DNA from: an uncultured Collinsella sp.
GTDB taxonomy: Bacteria; Actinomycetota; Coriobacteriia; Coriobacteriales; Coriobacteriaceae
Assembly: GCA_958403395.1 (NCBI GenBank)
Contig: CATXXF010000003.1
Location: forward strand, 33,515-97,514
DNA length: 64,000 bases
Direction: 5' to 3'
In this document: piece after piece, positions 35,450 to 42,781 of the stretch
Numbering within the stretch: the first letter of the stretch is position 1
Layout of the letters: each line of letters begins with the position of its first letter
Translations under genes and position numbers: made by a program
Notes under the pieces: model-generated
Database searches by the model: none
The model's input: only the letters and a program-made list of their open reading frames with translations
Told to the model about the DNA's origin: nothing

Positions 35450-35550
35450 TAGTCATTTAAGAACGTCCCCAATGACTACCTTGGATCCTGGCAATGCCGA
35501 TGTTTTGGCAACGCCAGCGAGCGCCGTCCAGGGCGAACAAGTTGGCATGA

Positions 35551-35660
35551 AAAAGGCAAGGCATAGACCTTCTGGTCATGCCTTGCCTTTTGAATGACAA
35601 ATTGTCGCCCTGGGCGGCGCGCAGCGTCAACTAGTTACGCGGTTCGTAGAACCGCGTAAC
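35551..35660 (-). repeat. Two-hairpin 3' element, copy 1
   Basis: On the minus strand the element begins one base after the stop of the RGG gene. A 12-bp hairpin (GTTACGCGGTTC, loop TAC, and its complement; 35634-35660) comes first. The spacer carries TTGACGCTGCGCG. Then comes a 14-bp hairpin with an inner GACC-AGAA-GGTC tip (35551-35591) and TTTTTC. The last hairpin should terminate transcription. The layout repeats at 38877-38981. Confidence 0.8.
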
Positions 35661-35662
35661 CC

Positions 35663-36574
35663 CTAAAAGCGGTTGCCGCGGAAGCCGCCACCGTTGCGGC
35701 CGCCACGGTCGCCACCGCGACCGCCGCGGTCGTTACCACGGTTGCCGCCAAAGCCGCCACGGTTGCCGCCGCGGTCGCCATAGCCACCACGGTTGCCGCC
35801 AAAGCCGCCGCGACCGCCACGGTCGCCGCCACGGTCACCAAAGCCGCCACGGCCACCGCGATCGCCACCGCGACCGCCACGGTCGCCGCCACGGCCACCG
35901 CGATCGCCAAAGCCGCCGCGACCACCACGGTCGCCGCCACGGCCGCCACGGTCGTCACGGCCGCCGCGAGGACCGCGGTCCTCGTCCAGGCCCATAGCGA
36001 CGAGCGGAGCGATGACCTTATCGAGAGCGGCCATCAGCTCGGTGGCCTCCTCGTAGGAAAGCTCGGGCAGGAGCTTCTCCTTCTTGTTGGCAAGCTCGAC
36101 CAGGCCCTCAGCGGCATCCTCGGCAGCGAAGACGACGATCTTGCGCATATCGCCCTCGGCGTCGTCGATGCGGCCGACCAGATCGGCAGCCTCGGCCTCG
36201 GCCATCAGGCCATCGAGCTCACGAAGGCGCATGCCCAGCAGGTCGGACATTTCCTTCTGCTCCATCTTGGGCTTGAGGTCAAGGAGCTTGATGGCGCGCT
36301 CGATGTTCGCCATGCGCTCGGCCTTGGCCTCCTCCTCCTTGGAAATAGCAAAGCGACGGCTACGCAGCAGGCGGGCGGCCTTCTGCATCTTGTCCATCAG
36401 CTCTTCGTCATCGTAATCAACGGCGGCCTCGACAACCTCGGCCTCCTCCTCGGCGGAAACCTCGTCAGCAGCCTCAACCTCAGCAGCTTCGGTCTCCACG
36501 GTCTCGACTGCCTCGACCTCGGCAGTCATGGTCTCGTTCTCGGTCTCGTTCATAATCTCTTCGTTCTCGGACAT
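35663..36574 (-). CDS. Acidic/RGG-rich RNA-binding-like protein
   Basis: 303 residues behind AAGGAGTCTC. Three parts are visible. Residues 1-52 are strongly acidic (ENETM, EAVETVETEAAEVEAADE). Residues about 55-195 are helical and include an HTH-like stretch, IERAIKLLDLKPKMEQKEM and SDLLGMRLRELDGLMAEA. Residues 198-303 are almost only Gly, Arg, Asp and Phe in RGG/RGGDRGG repeats. RGG tails bind RNA and can drive phase separation in eukaryotes; the role in this bacterium is unknown. Strong codon bias suggests high expression. A two-hairpin element follows the stop. Confidence 0.85.
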   Translation of the reverse strand: MSENEEIMNETENETMTAEVEAVETVETEAAEVEAADEVSAEEEAEVVEAAVDYDDEELMDKMQKAARLLRSRRFAISKEEEAKAERMANIERAIKLLDLKPKMEQKEMSDLLGMRLRELDGLMAEAEAADLVGRIDDAEGDMRKIVVFAAEDAAEGLVELANKKEKLLPELSYEEATELMAALDKVIAPLVAMGLDEDRGPRGGRDDRGGRGGDRGGRGGFGDRGGRGGDRGGRGGDRGGRGGFGDRGGDRGGRGGFGGNRGGYGDRGGNRGGFGGNRGNDRGGRGGDRGGRNGGGFRGNRF

Positions 36575-36726
36575 GAGACTCCTTCTTGGCCCTCTCGGGC
36601 ATCATCGCCCCATTCGCGGGGCCCGTCGCGCACTCTTTGCGCTTTAAACATTCATGCCTCTCGGCAAAACGTCCATTAGTTTATGGTGTCGCCATCCAAT
36701 CTAGCTGCAGAATCTATGTGCACACA

Positions 36727-38142
36727 TTAATGCGACATGTGCGACTCGCGACGAGCGTACACCAGCGACGTCGCGAACCCGACCACGGCAATTACAGCCG
36801 CCACGCGTACGGCAGCTGCAAATCCAATCGCCTGGGCAACGTCGGTCGCAGCGCCAGCGGCGCCGGCAGTCGCCGCAGAACTCGAGAGCAGGCCGATAAA
36901 CAGCGACGGGCCAAACGATGCGGCAATCATGTTCCACGTGTTGAGCAATGCCGTTCCGTGAGGATGCTCAGCAGCAGGCAGCGTCTCCAAGCCGGCCGTC
37001 TGCGAGGGGCTCAGCACCAAACCGACTCCGGCATACACCACAACGGTCAGCGCCACGACAACGCCGATGTTCATGCTTGCCGCCGTCATCGAGATGGCAG
37101 TCTGCCCCACGGCAATCAGGGCAAAGCCGACCGGCAGCAGCGGCCATGCGCCACGGGCGTCCATCACGCGTCCGCCCACAATCGAGGTCACGGCGTTGCA
37201 GGCAATCGCCGGCAAAATGAGCAGGCCCGCAACAAGTGCGGTCATGCCGTATGCGCCCTCAAAATAGAGCGGCAACAATACGCTCATCGAGAACGTTGTC
37301 ATCATCGACACCACCATAAGCAAACACGCAGGCCAAAAACGAACGCTCGCCATGGGACGCACGTTAAGCACCGGATGCTCGAGCTTGAGCTGACGGGCCG
37401 CAAACAGGCCGAGCAGCACAATGGCGGCGAAAAGCGCCACGACACCGGCAATCAGATTGGTCGAGAACTCGCCTACGGAATACACAAATGCCGTAATGCC
37501 GGCGGCGAGTAAAACAACCGACAGAATATCGAGCGTGGTGTTCGAGCGCTCTCCGACATTCTGAACAAGCTTTACGCCCGCCGCAGCGACCACAATGCCG
37601 CCCACCAGCGGCACTACGAACACCGCCCTCCAGCCAAACAACGTGCACATTAGACCGCTGATCACGGGTCCAAACGCCGGCCCCAGCGTAATGCAGGCAC
37701 CGCCCAGGCTTAGATACAGACCGAGCTTCTCGCGTGGAGCGCAAGACAGCACCACGTTCATCATGAGCGGGAACAAGATGCCCGATCCCGCAGCCTGCAA
37801 AATACGGCTTGGCAGCAAAACGCTAAACGACGGAGCGACCAGGCACAGAACTTCGCCGGCGACCATGCATCCGCATGCGAAAAACAGCAGCTTGCGCGTC
37901 GAGAAGCGGCCGGACAGAAATGCCATGATGGCCGTAAAAATCGACGTCACGATCATGTAGCCCGAAACGAGCCACTGCGCCGTGGTGGCACTCACCGAAA
38001 AGGCCGCCATAATGTCGTGCAACGCCACGTTAATGATGTTCTCGTTAAACGCGGCGACAAAGGCTGCAACATACATTACGGTAAGAAGCGCCGCAGTGCC
38101 CGATGGCGTTACTTGAACTTGTTGCTGAGATTTGCTCCCCAT
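36727..38142 (-). CDS. MFS multidrug efflux transporter (DHA2-like)
   Basis: 471 residues from ATG 38142 with AGGAAGG upstream; earlier in-frame starts give implausible extensions. About 12-14 hydrophobic segments are visible, with FNENIINVALHDIMAAF in segment 1, the loop GRFSTRKLLFFACGCM, and RILQAAGSGILFPLMMNVVL, typical of the DHA2/EmrB family. It probably exports drugs or organic ions using proton motive force. It is divergent from the deformylase-like gene at 38348. No local regulator is linked. Confidence 0.85.
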   Translation of the reverse strand: MGSKSQQQVQVTPSGTAALLTVMYVAAFVAAFNENIINVALHDIMAAFSVSATTAQWLVSGYMIVTSIFTAIMAFLSGRFSTRKLLFFACGCMVAGEVLCLVAPSFSVLLPSRILQAAGSGILFPLMMNVVLSCAPREKLGLYLSLGGACITLGPAFGPVISGLMCTLFGWRAVFVVPLVGGIVVAAAGVKLVQNVGERSNTTLDILSVVLLAAGITAFVYSVGEFSTNLIAGVVALFAAIVLLGLFAARQLKLEHPVLNVRPMASVRFWPACLLMVVSMMTTFSMSVLLPLYFEGAYGMTALVAGLLILPAIACNAVTSIVGGRVMDARGAWPLLPVGFALIAVGQTAISMTAASMNIGVVVALTVVVYAGVGLVLSPSQTAGLETLPAAEHPHGTALLNTWNMIAASFGPSLFIGLLSSSAATAGAAGAATDVAQAIGFAAAVRVAAVIAVVGFATSLVYARRESHMSH

Positions 38143-38347
38143 GCATTTCCTTCCTCTTGGAACGACAGTCGCATCGCCCCAGAGGAACAGCCCAGGGCGA
38201 AAAATGAGCCCTAGACTTACGCCAGACGCCGTATACGACGAGTCTGACAACATGGTCCAACGTCGAAAGATTGTAACGCGGACGCACAGCTTTCCTTCCG
38301 CGCTATTATTAAAAGTCCACGAAAGCATGAGACATGAGGAGCCCGCC

Positions 38348-38758
38348 ATGATTAAGCCCATCATGAAATCCGAGTTCTTTTTGCGCCTACCTTCCGAAGA
38401 CGCGGGACCCGACGATGCCGCGACCGGGCAGGACCTCATGGATACGCTCCACGAGCATGAGCACGAGTGCGTGGGCCTCGCTGCCAACATAATCGGCGTG
38501 CGCAAACGCATCATCTGCGTAAAGGACGGCAACAGGACACTCCTGATGTACAACCCTCAAATTCTTGAGCAGGTCAATGCCTATCAGACGAGCGAAGGAT
38601 GCCTCTCGCTGATCGGCGAGCGTCCCTGTACCCGCTATCGCCGCATTAAGGTTGAGTATTTGGACGAGAACTTTGTCCACCGCATCAAAAACTTCTCGGG
38701 CTACACCGCCGAGATCATCCAACACGAAATCGACCACTGCAACGGCGTCGTTATATAG
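38348..38758 (+). CDS. Peptide deformylase family protein (variant motif 1)
   Basis: 136 residues from ATG 38348 behind GAGGAG. Motif 2 is EGCLS (Cys85) and motif 3 is QHEIDH with an intact catalytic Glu and both metal His. Motif 1 should read GxGLAAxQ but is VGLAANII, so the oxyanion-forming Gln is replaced by Ile48. Deformylases remove formyl from nascent Met. This variant may be slow or act on another substrate; a housekeeping enzyme is not seen in the window. The paralogue at 46303 keeps the Gln but loses the Glu. Confidence 0.8.
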   Translation: MIKPIMKSEFFLRLPSEDAGPDDAATGQDLMDTLHEHEHECVGLAANIIGVRKRIICVKDGNRTLLMYNPQILEQVNAYQTSEGCLSLIGERPCTRYRRIKVEYLDENFVHRIKNFSGYTAEIIQHEIDHCNGVVI

Positions 38759-38876
38759 TTCCGCGAGTCAAGGAAAATGATCTGTTTTCCTCCGTCCCTA
38801 ATGGACCATGGTAACGACGCAGGCTGAGCATACGACAGCGAGCGAGCCGCATTTGCACCAAGGTGACGTGAAACGA

Positions 38877-38981
38877 AAGGGCGCTGACCTTCTGGTCGCG
38901 CCCTTGAAGTTGAACGTCAGATTGGTGTGAATGCGGCTCGCGCAGCGTCAAGCGGTCCGCCGTTCGGTAGAACGGCGGAAC
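38877..38981 (-). repeat. Two-hairpin 3' element, copy 2
   Basis: It follows the stop of the HTH-aminotransferase gene on the minus strand: a 12-bp hairpin (38954-38981, one mismatch), spacer with TTGACGCTGCGCG, then GGGCGC-GACC-AGAA-GGTC with one extra base and its complement, then TTTCGTTT. It has the same order and loops as copy 1, but both stems have changed on both sides. Confidence 0.8.
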
Positions 38982-38983
38982 TA

Positions 38984-40504
38984 TTAATTCTGGCGGTAAT
39001 GGTCGAAGAAATCGGCGAGGTCTTCGAGGGACTCTTTGAGTACTTCCATGCGCGGCAGGTACACGATGCGGAAGTGGTCGGGCTCGGCCCAGTTAAAGCC
39101 GCCACCGCGCGTGATCAGGATCTTCTTCTCGTGCAGCAGGTCGAGGGCAAACTGCTCGTCATCGGTGATGTTGAACTTTTTAACATCCATCTTGGGGAAG
39201 ATGTAGAACGCCGCACGCGGCTTGACCACCGAGATGCCGTCGATCTTGCTGAGCGCCTCATACACAAAGTTGCGCTGCTCGTAGACACGACCGCCGGGGC
39301 GGATGTAGTCGTTGACCGACTGATGGCCGCCGAGCGCCGTCTGGACGATCGACTGGGCCGGCACGTTGGAGCACAGGCGCATGTTCGAGAGCATGTTGAT
39401 GCCCATGATAAAGTCGCTCATGCAGCGCTGGTTGCCCGAAAGCACCATCCAGCCAATGCGATAGCCCGCAATCATATGTGACTTGGACAGGCCGCTAAAC
39501 GTAATGCAGGGCAGGTCGGGAGCGAGTGATGCAATGGAGACGTGCTCGTAGCCGTCCATGCACAGGCGGTCGTAAATCTCGTCGGCAAAAATCATGAGCT
39601 GGTGCCTGCGCGCAACCTCGACGATGCCCTCGAGCACCTCACGCGGGTAAACGGAGCCCGTGGGGTTGTTGGGGTTGATGATGACGAGGGCCTTGGTCGC
39701 ACTCGTGATCTTGGACTCCATATCCTCCAGGTCGGGATACCAATCCGCCTGTTCATCGCACAGATAGTGCACGGGATGACCGCCGGCAAGGGTTGCGCAC
39801 GCCGTCCAGAGCGGATAGTCGGGGCTGGGGATCAGAATCTCGTCGCCATTGTCGAGCAGCGCGTTCATCGAAAGCTGAATGAGTTCGGACACGCCGTTGC
39901 CCGTGTAGATGTGCTCCATCTGAACATTGGGCAGGCCCTTGATCTGCGAGTACTGCATAATCGCCTTGCGCGCAGAGAACAGGCCGCGCGAGTTGGAATA
40001 GCCTTCGCAGTCGGGCAGCTGCTGGCGCATGTCCTTAATGACCTCATCGGGCGTGCGGAAACCAAAGGGTGCCGGATTACCGATGTTGAGCTTGAGGATG
40101 CGCTCGCCCTCGTCCTCCATGCGGGCGGCCTCGTCGACGACGGGACCGCGCACGTCATACAGGACATTCTCGAGTTTGGTGGATTTAGAAAAAGTACGCA
40201 TGGTGGTGCTCCTTGTGATTTGAGCCGTGGGACTGGGTTCTGGCTTGGCAACTTTACGGGACGGAGGGGTCTCACCTTGGTCGGCGTCACCGGCGAGCAG
40301 CCAGGTAACATCGACTTCCAAAATGCGGGCGAGCAGCTCTGCCACATCGCGCCGCGGAATCGTCTTGCCGCTCACATATTGGCTCATCTGACTCTTGCCG
40401 AGTTTTTTGCCGAGCATCTCCGATGCGCGGATTACGTCCGACTGGCGAACGTCGCGATCGGACATAGTCTGTCGCAGGCGATCGCCAAACGTCTCTTGGG
40501 CCAC
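38984..40504 (-). CDS. HTH (XRE) domain fused to a class I aminotransferase (AlaA-like)
   Basis: 506 residues from GTG 40504 behind AAGGAGG. Residues 1-75 are an HTH_3 domain (FGDRLRQTMSDRDVRQSDVIRA, KLGKSQMSQYVSGKTIPRRD). A linker of about 25 residues is followed by a fold-type I aminotransferase of the AspC/AlaA group: LNIGNPAPFGF, GYSNSRGLFSARKAI, NPNNPTGSVYP, FADEIYDRL and the PLP lysine SGLSKSHMIAGYRIGW. It probably makes alanine or a related amino acid and may regulate its own gene through the palindrome at 40546. The fusion seems particular to this lineage. Confidence 0.9.
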   Translation of the reverse strand: MAQETFGDRLRQTMSDRDVRQSDVIRASEMLGKKLGKSQMSQYVSGKTIPRRDVAELLARILEVDVTWLLAGDADQGETPPSRKVAKPEPSPTAQITRSTTMRTFSKSTKLENVLYDVRGPVVDEAARMEDEGERILKLNIGNPAPFGFRTPDEVIKDMRQQLPDCEGYSNSRGLFSARKAIMQYSQIKGLPNVQMEHIYTGNGVSELIQLSMNALLDNGDEILIPSPDYPLWTACATLAGGHPVHYLCDEQADWYPDLEDMESKITSATKALVIINPNNPTGSVYPREVLEGIVEVARRHQLMIFADEIYDRLCMDGYEHVSIASLAPDLPCITFSGLSKSHMIAGYRIGWMVLSGNQRCMSDFIMGINMLSNMRLCSNVPAQSIVQTALGGHQSVNDYIRPGGRVYEQRNFVYEALSKIDGISVVKPRAAFYIFPKMDVKKFNITDDEQFALDLLHEKKILITRGGGFNWAEPDHFRIVYLPRMEVLKESLEDLADFFDHYRQN

Positions 40505-40545
40505 AGGAACCTCCTTGCTGGCAAAGTTCAATTTATAGAACACGA

Positions 40546-40563
40546 ATTGAACCAAGGTTCAAT
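40546..40563. promoter_or_regulatory. Operator palindrome of the HTH-aminotransferase gene
   Basis: ATTGAACC-AA-GGTTCAAT is perfect. Two further GTTCAATTT half-sites lie at 40527 and 40599. A -10-like TATACT (rc 40573-40578) lies immediately upstream, so binding would block the promoter. An XRE-type autorepressor fits. Confidence 0.6.
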
Positions 40564-40666
40564 TTAGGCAGCAGTATAACGCGGCACCTCATTCGAAAGT
40601 TCAATTTCATAAGAAAACGTACCGAACTCCGAGATTTGCCCAAAGCGGACAATGACGTGCACACGT

Positions 40667-41524
40667 TTAGAGGTATTCGAGAAAACGGGCGGCGGCAAGC
40701 GAAACGTCAGCCGTGCGATATATTGCATTGATCTGCCGATGGGGATGCCCCTCGAGCGGACGCACGGCAACATCGAACTGACAGCGGCGCAGGATGAGCG
40801 CGGGAAGAATGCTCACACCCAAGCTGTCCTCGACCATGGCCATAATCGCATAGTCATCCCAAGTTGACAGTTTTGAGCGCACTGCCAGCCCCGCCCGACG
40901 GAACAGCGGCGTAATCTCGTCATCGGTCCCGCGTTCTAGCAGAATAAACTGCTCGTTAGCCAAATCGGCAAGAGAGACGACCTCCGCCGTGGCAAGCAAA
41001 GAATCTGCCGGCACTACCGCCATCAACTCGTCGCGCACCAAAGACCGCGATGTCATGCCGTTTTCTCGTGGCTCACGCGGGATAAATCCCAGGTCACAAC
41101 GGCCCTCAGCCACCCATTGTTCAATCTCTGAGTAATCGCCCATCAGCAACTCATAATCGACGTCCGGGTGATCGGCGCGAAAGCGCGCGATCACCGGCGG
41201 CAGCACGTGGGTCGCCACGCTCGAAAACGTACCGATGCAGATTTTGCCGCGCATGAGTCCACGCATCTCATCCACCCGTCGCTGCAAGCAAGTGAATTCC
41301 TCGCAGAGTGCCTCGACAGCCGGCATGACCTGCCGCCCGTCGGCAGAAAGAGCCACGCCCTCTCGACTGCGGTCGAGCACCTTGAAGCCCCAATCGGCCT
41401 CAAGATCGGCCACCATACGACTCACGCCCGACTGCGAATAGCTCAGGCGCTCGGCGGCGCGCGTAAAACTGCCGGCGCGCACGGTCTCGAGCAGCACCTG
41501 CATCTTTTGAATATTCGTTTCCAC
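40667..41524 (-). CDS. LysR-family transcriptional regulator
   Basis: 285 residues from GTG 41524 behind GGAGG. The N-terminal winged HTH is typical (MQVLLETVRAGSFTRAAERLSYSQSGVSRMVADLEADWGF), and the effector domain has two lobes with HVLPPVIARFRADHPDVDYEL and YAIMAMVEDSLGVSILP. It is divergent from an EamA transporter gene, so it probably regulates this transporter. GTTCAC-CCATA-GTGAAC in the intergenic region fits a T-N11-A LysR box. The effector is unknown. Confidence 0.9.
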   Translation of the reverse strand: METNIQKMQVLLETVRAGSFTRAAERLSYSQSGVSRMVADLEADWGFKVLDRSREGVALSADGRQVMPAVEALCEEFTCLQRRVDEMRGLMRGKICIGTFSSVATHVLPPVIARFRADHPDVDYELLMGDYSEIEQWVAEGRCDLGFIPREPRENGMTSRSLVRDELMAVVPADSLLATAEVVSLADLANEQFILLERGTDDEITPLFRRAGLAVRSKLSTWDDYAIMAMVEDSLGVSILPALILRRCQFDVAVRPLEGHPHRQINAIYRTADVSLAAARFLEYL

Positions 41525-41596
41525 GGCACCCCTCCACCTTTGCATGAGTTTTTGTCATGTTATCCATGTATTATATTCGCTTTTCTTCTAAAGCCA

Positions 41597-41613
41597 GTTC
41601 ACCCATAGTGAAC
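41597..41613. promoter_or_regulatory. LysR-type binding site
   Basis: GTTCAC-CCATA-GTGAAC is a perfect 6-bp dyad containing T-N11-A. It lies 30 bp before the EamA gene and 73 bp before the LysR gene, a position suited to joint control of both. Confidence 0.6.
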
Positions 41614-41642
41614 ATGCTCGGATATAGAGGGGATGTCAGCAC

Positions 41643-42554
41643 ATGAACAACGGACTGCTTACGTACTTAGCAGCATTGCTATTGTTTGGCTCCAACGGCA
41701 TCATCGCCGCTGCCATCGCGCTGCCGAGCTCCGATATCGTGCTACTGCGCACGTTTTTGGGCGCCTTCTCGCTTGTCACTATCCTCGCCATCACCCAACG
41801 CCATAAACTGCAGGCGCCATCTCGCCCCCGCGAAGCCGCAGCCCTCCTCCTCTCGGGAGCCGCGCTGGGCGCCAGCTGGATTTTTCTGTTCCGCGCCTAC
41901 CAGACGATCGGCGTCGGCGCATCCTCACTGCTGTACTACTGCGGCCCCATCATTGTCATGGCGCTCTCCCCGCTCATCTTTGGCGAAAAATTGACCGGCG
42001 GCAAAATCGCCGGGTTTATCGCCGTTGCTTGCGGTGCTTTTCTCATTGCAGCGCAAGGTCTAGGCGGCAATATGCCCATTGCGGGTATCGCCTGCGGCAT
42101 CGCCTCGGCATTTTGCTATGCGCTGATGGTCATCGCTAGCAAGGGTGCGCCACACATCGAAGGCCTCGAGAACTCCGCGCTCCAGGTGAGCGCTGCCTTT
42201 GTGACCGCGCTGGTCCTCACGCTCATCACGCAGGCCACCCCCTCATTCCTGTCCGCCGGCGTCGCAGCCAGTATTGATTGGCGCGCCGTCGTCATGCTCG
42301 GCGTCGTCAACACCGGCATCGGTTGCCTGCTCTACTTTAGTGCCGTCGCCAAGCTGTCCGTCCAGACCGTCGCGGTCGTCGGCTACCTCGAGCCGCTTTC
42401 GGCCGTCGTGTTCTCCGCCGTCCTTTTGGGCGAAGCCATAACATCGGTCCGTCTGATGGGCGCCGCGCTTATCATCGGCGGCGCGATTTTTTGCGAACTC
42501 GCCGGTAAACGCGCAAACGCTAAGGCCGGCGTCGCCCAGGCGGCAAGTGCCTAA
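41643..42554 (+). CDS. EamA/DMT-family transporter
   Basis: 303 residues with about ten hydrophobic segments in two EamA repeats: the first has FGSNGIIAAAIALPSSDIVLLRTFLGAFSL, the second includes VGYLEPLSAVVFSAVLLGEAI, the classical end of the second repeat. Such proteins export amino acids, drugs or nucleotide precursors. The divergent LysR gene and the shared operator suggest regulated expression. Nothing in the sequence shows the substrate. Confidence 0.9.
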   Translation: MNNGLLTYLAALLLFGSNGIIAAAIALPSSDIVLLRTFLGAFSLVTILAITQRHKLQAPSRPREAAALLLSGAALGASWIFLFRAYQTIGVGASSLLYYCGPIIVMALSPLIFGEKLTGGKIAGFIAVACGAFLIAAQGLGGNMPIAGIACGIASAFCYALMVIASKGAPHIEGLENSALQVSAAFVTALVLTLITQATPSFLSAGVAASIDWRAVVMLGVVNTGIGCLLYFSAVAKLSVQTVAVVGYLEPLSAVVFSAVLLGEAITSVRLMGAALIIGGAIFCELAGKRANAKAGVAQAASA

Positions 42555-42658
42555 CAGCCCCTCTTCAGTTTCGAAGCGGGGGCGCGTCCGCAATTATCAC
42601 ATTGCAGCAAGCCATTCAGCGGATATGCCGCTGCTTTGAAATGCTACCCGCGTACGTG

Positions 42659-42682
42659 AATAATCCCCAGCTGGGGATTATT
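42659..42682. promoter_or_regulatory. Perfect 24-bp palindrome upstream of kup
   Basis: AATAATCCCCAG and CTGGGGATTATT are exact complements with no spacer. With no loop and no T-tract it looks like a protein operator, about 100 bp upstream of the kup start. The remaining 227 bp between the EamA and kup genes hold no gene. Confidence 0.6.
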
Positions 42683-42781
42683 GTCTAAAACACCCCGATG
42701 TGCCAAACTGCTCTTATATGTATAAAGATGGCATAAAGGTCTACTGCTCGTGGCAGAGGCCAGATGTCCAAGGGAGTCCAC

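Noticed and set aside
35635..36056. Ala/Val-rich and Pro-rich frames opposite the RGG tail
   Set aside because: They are by-products of the repeated RGG codons in the real minus-strand gene.
42555..42781. c-di-AMP (ydaO) riboswitch before kup
   Set aside because: The conserved ydaO blocks are not visible; only the 24-bp palindrome is.
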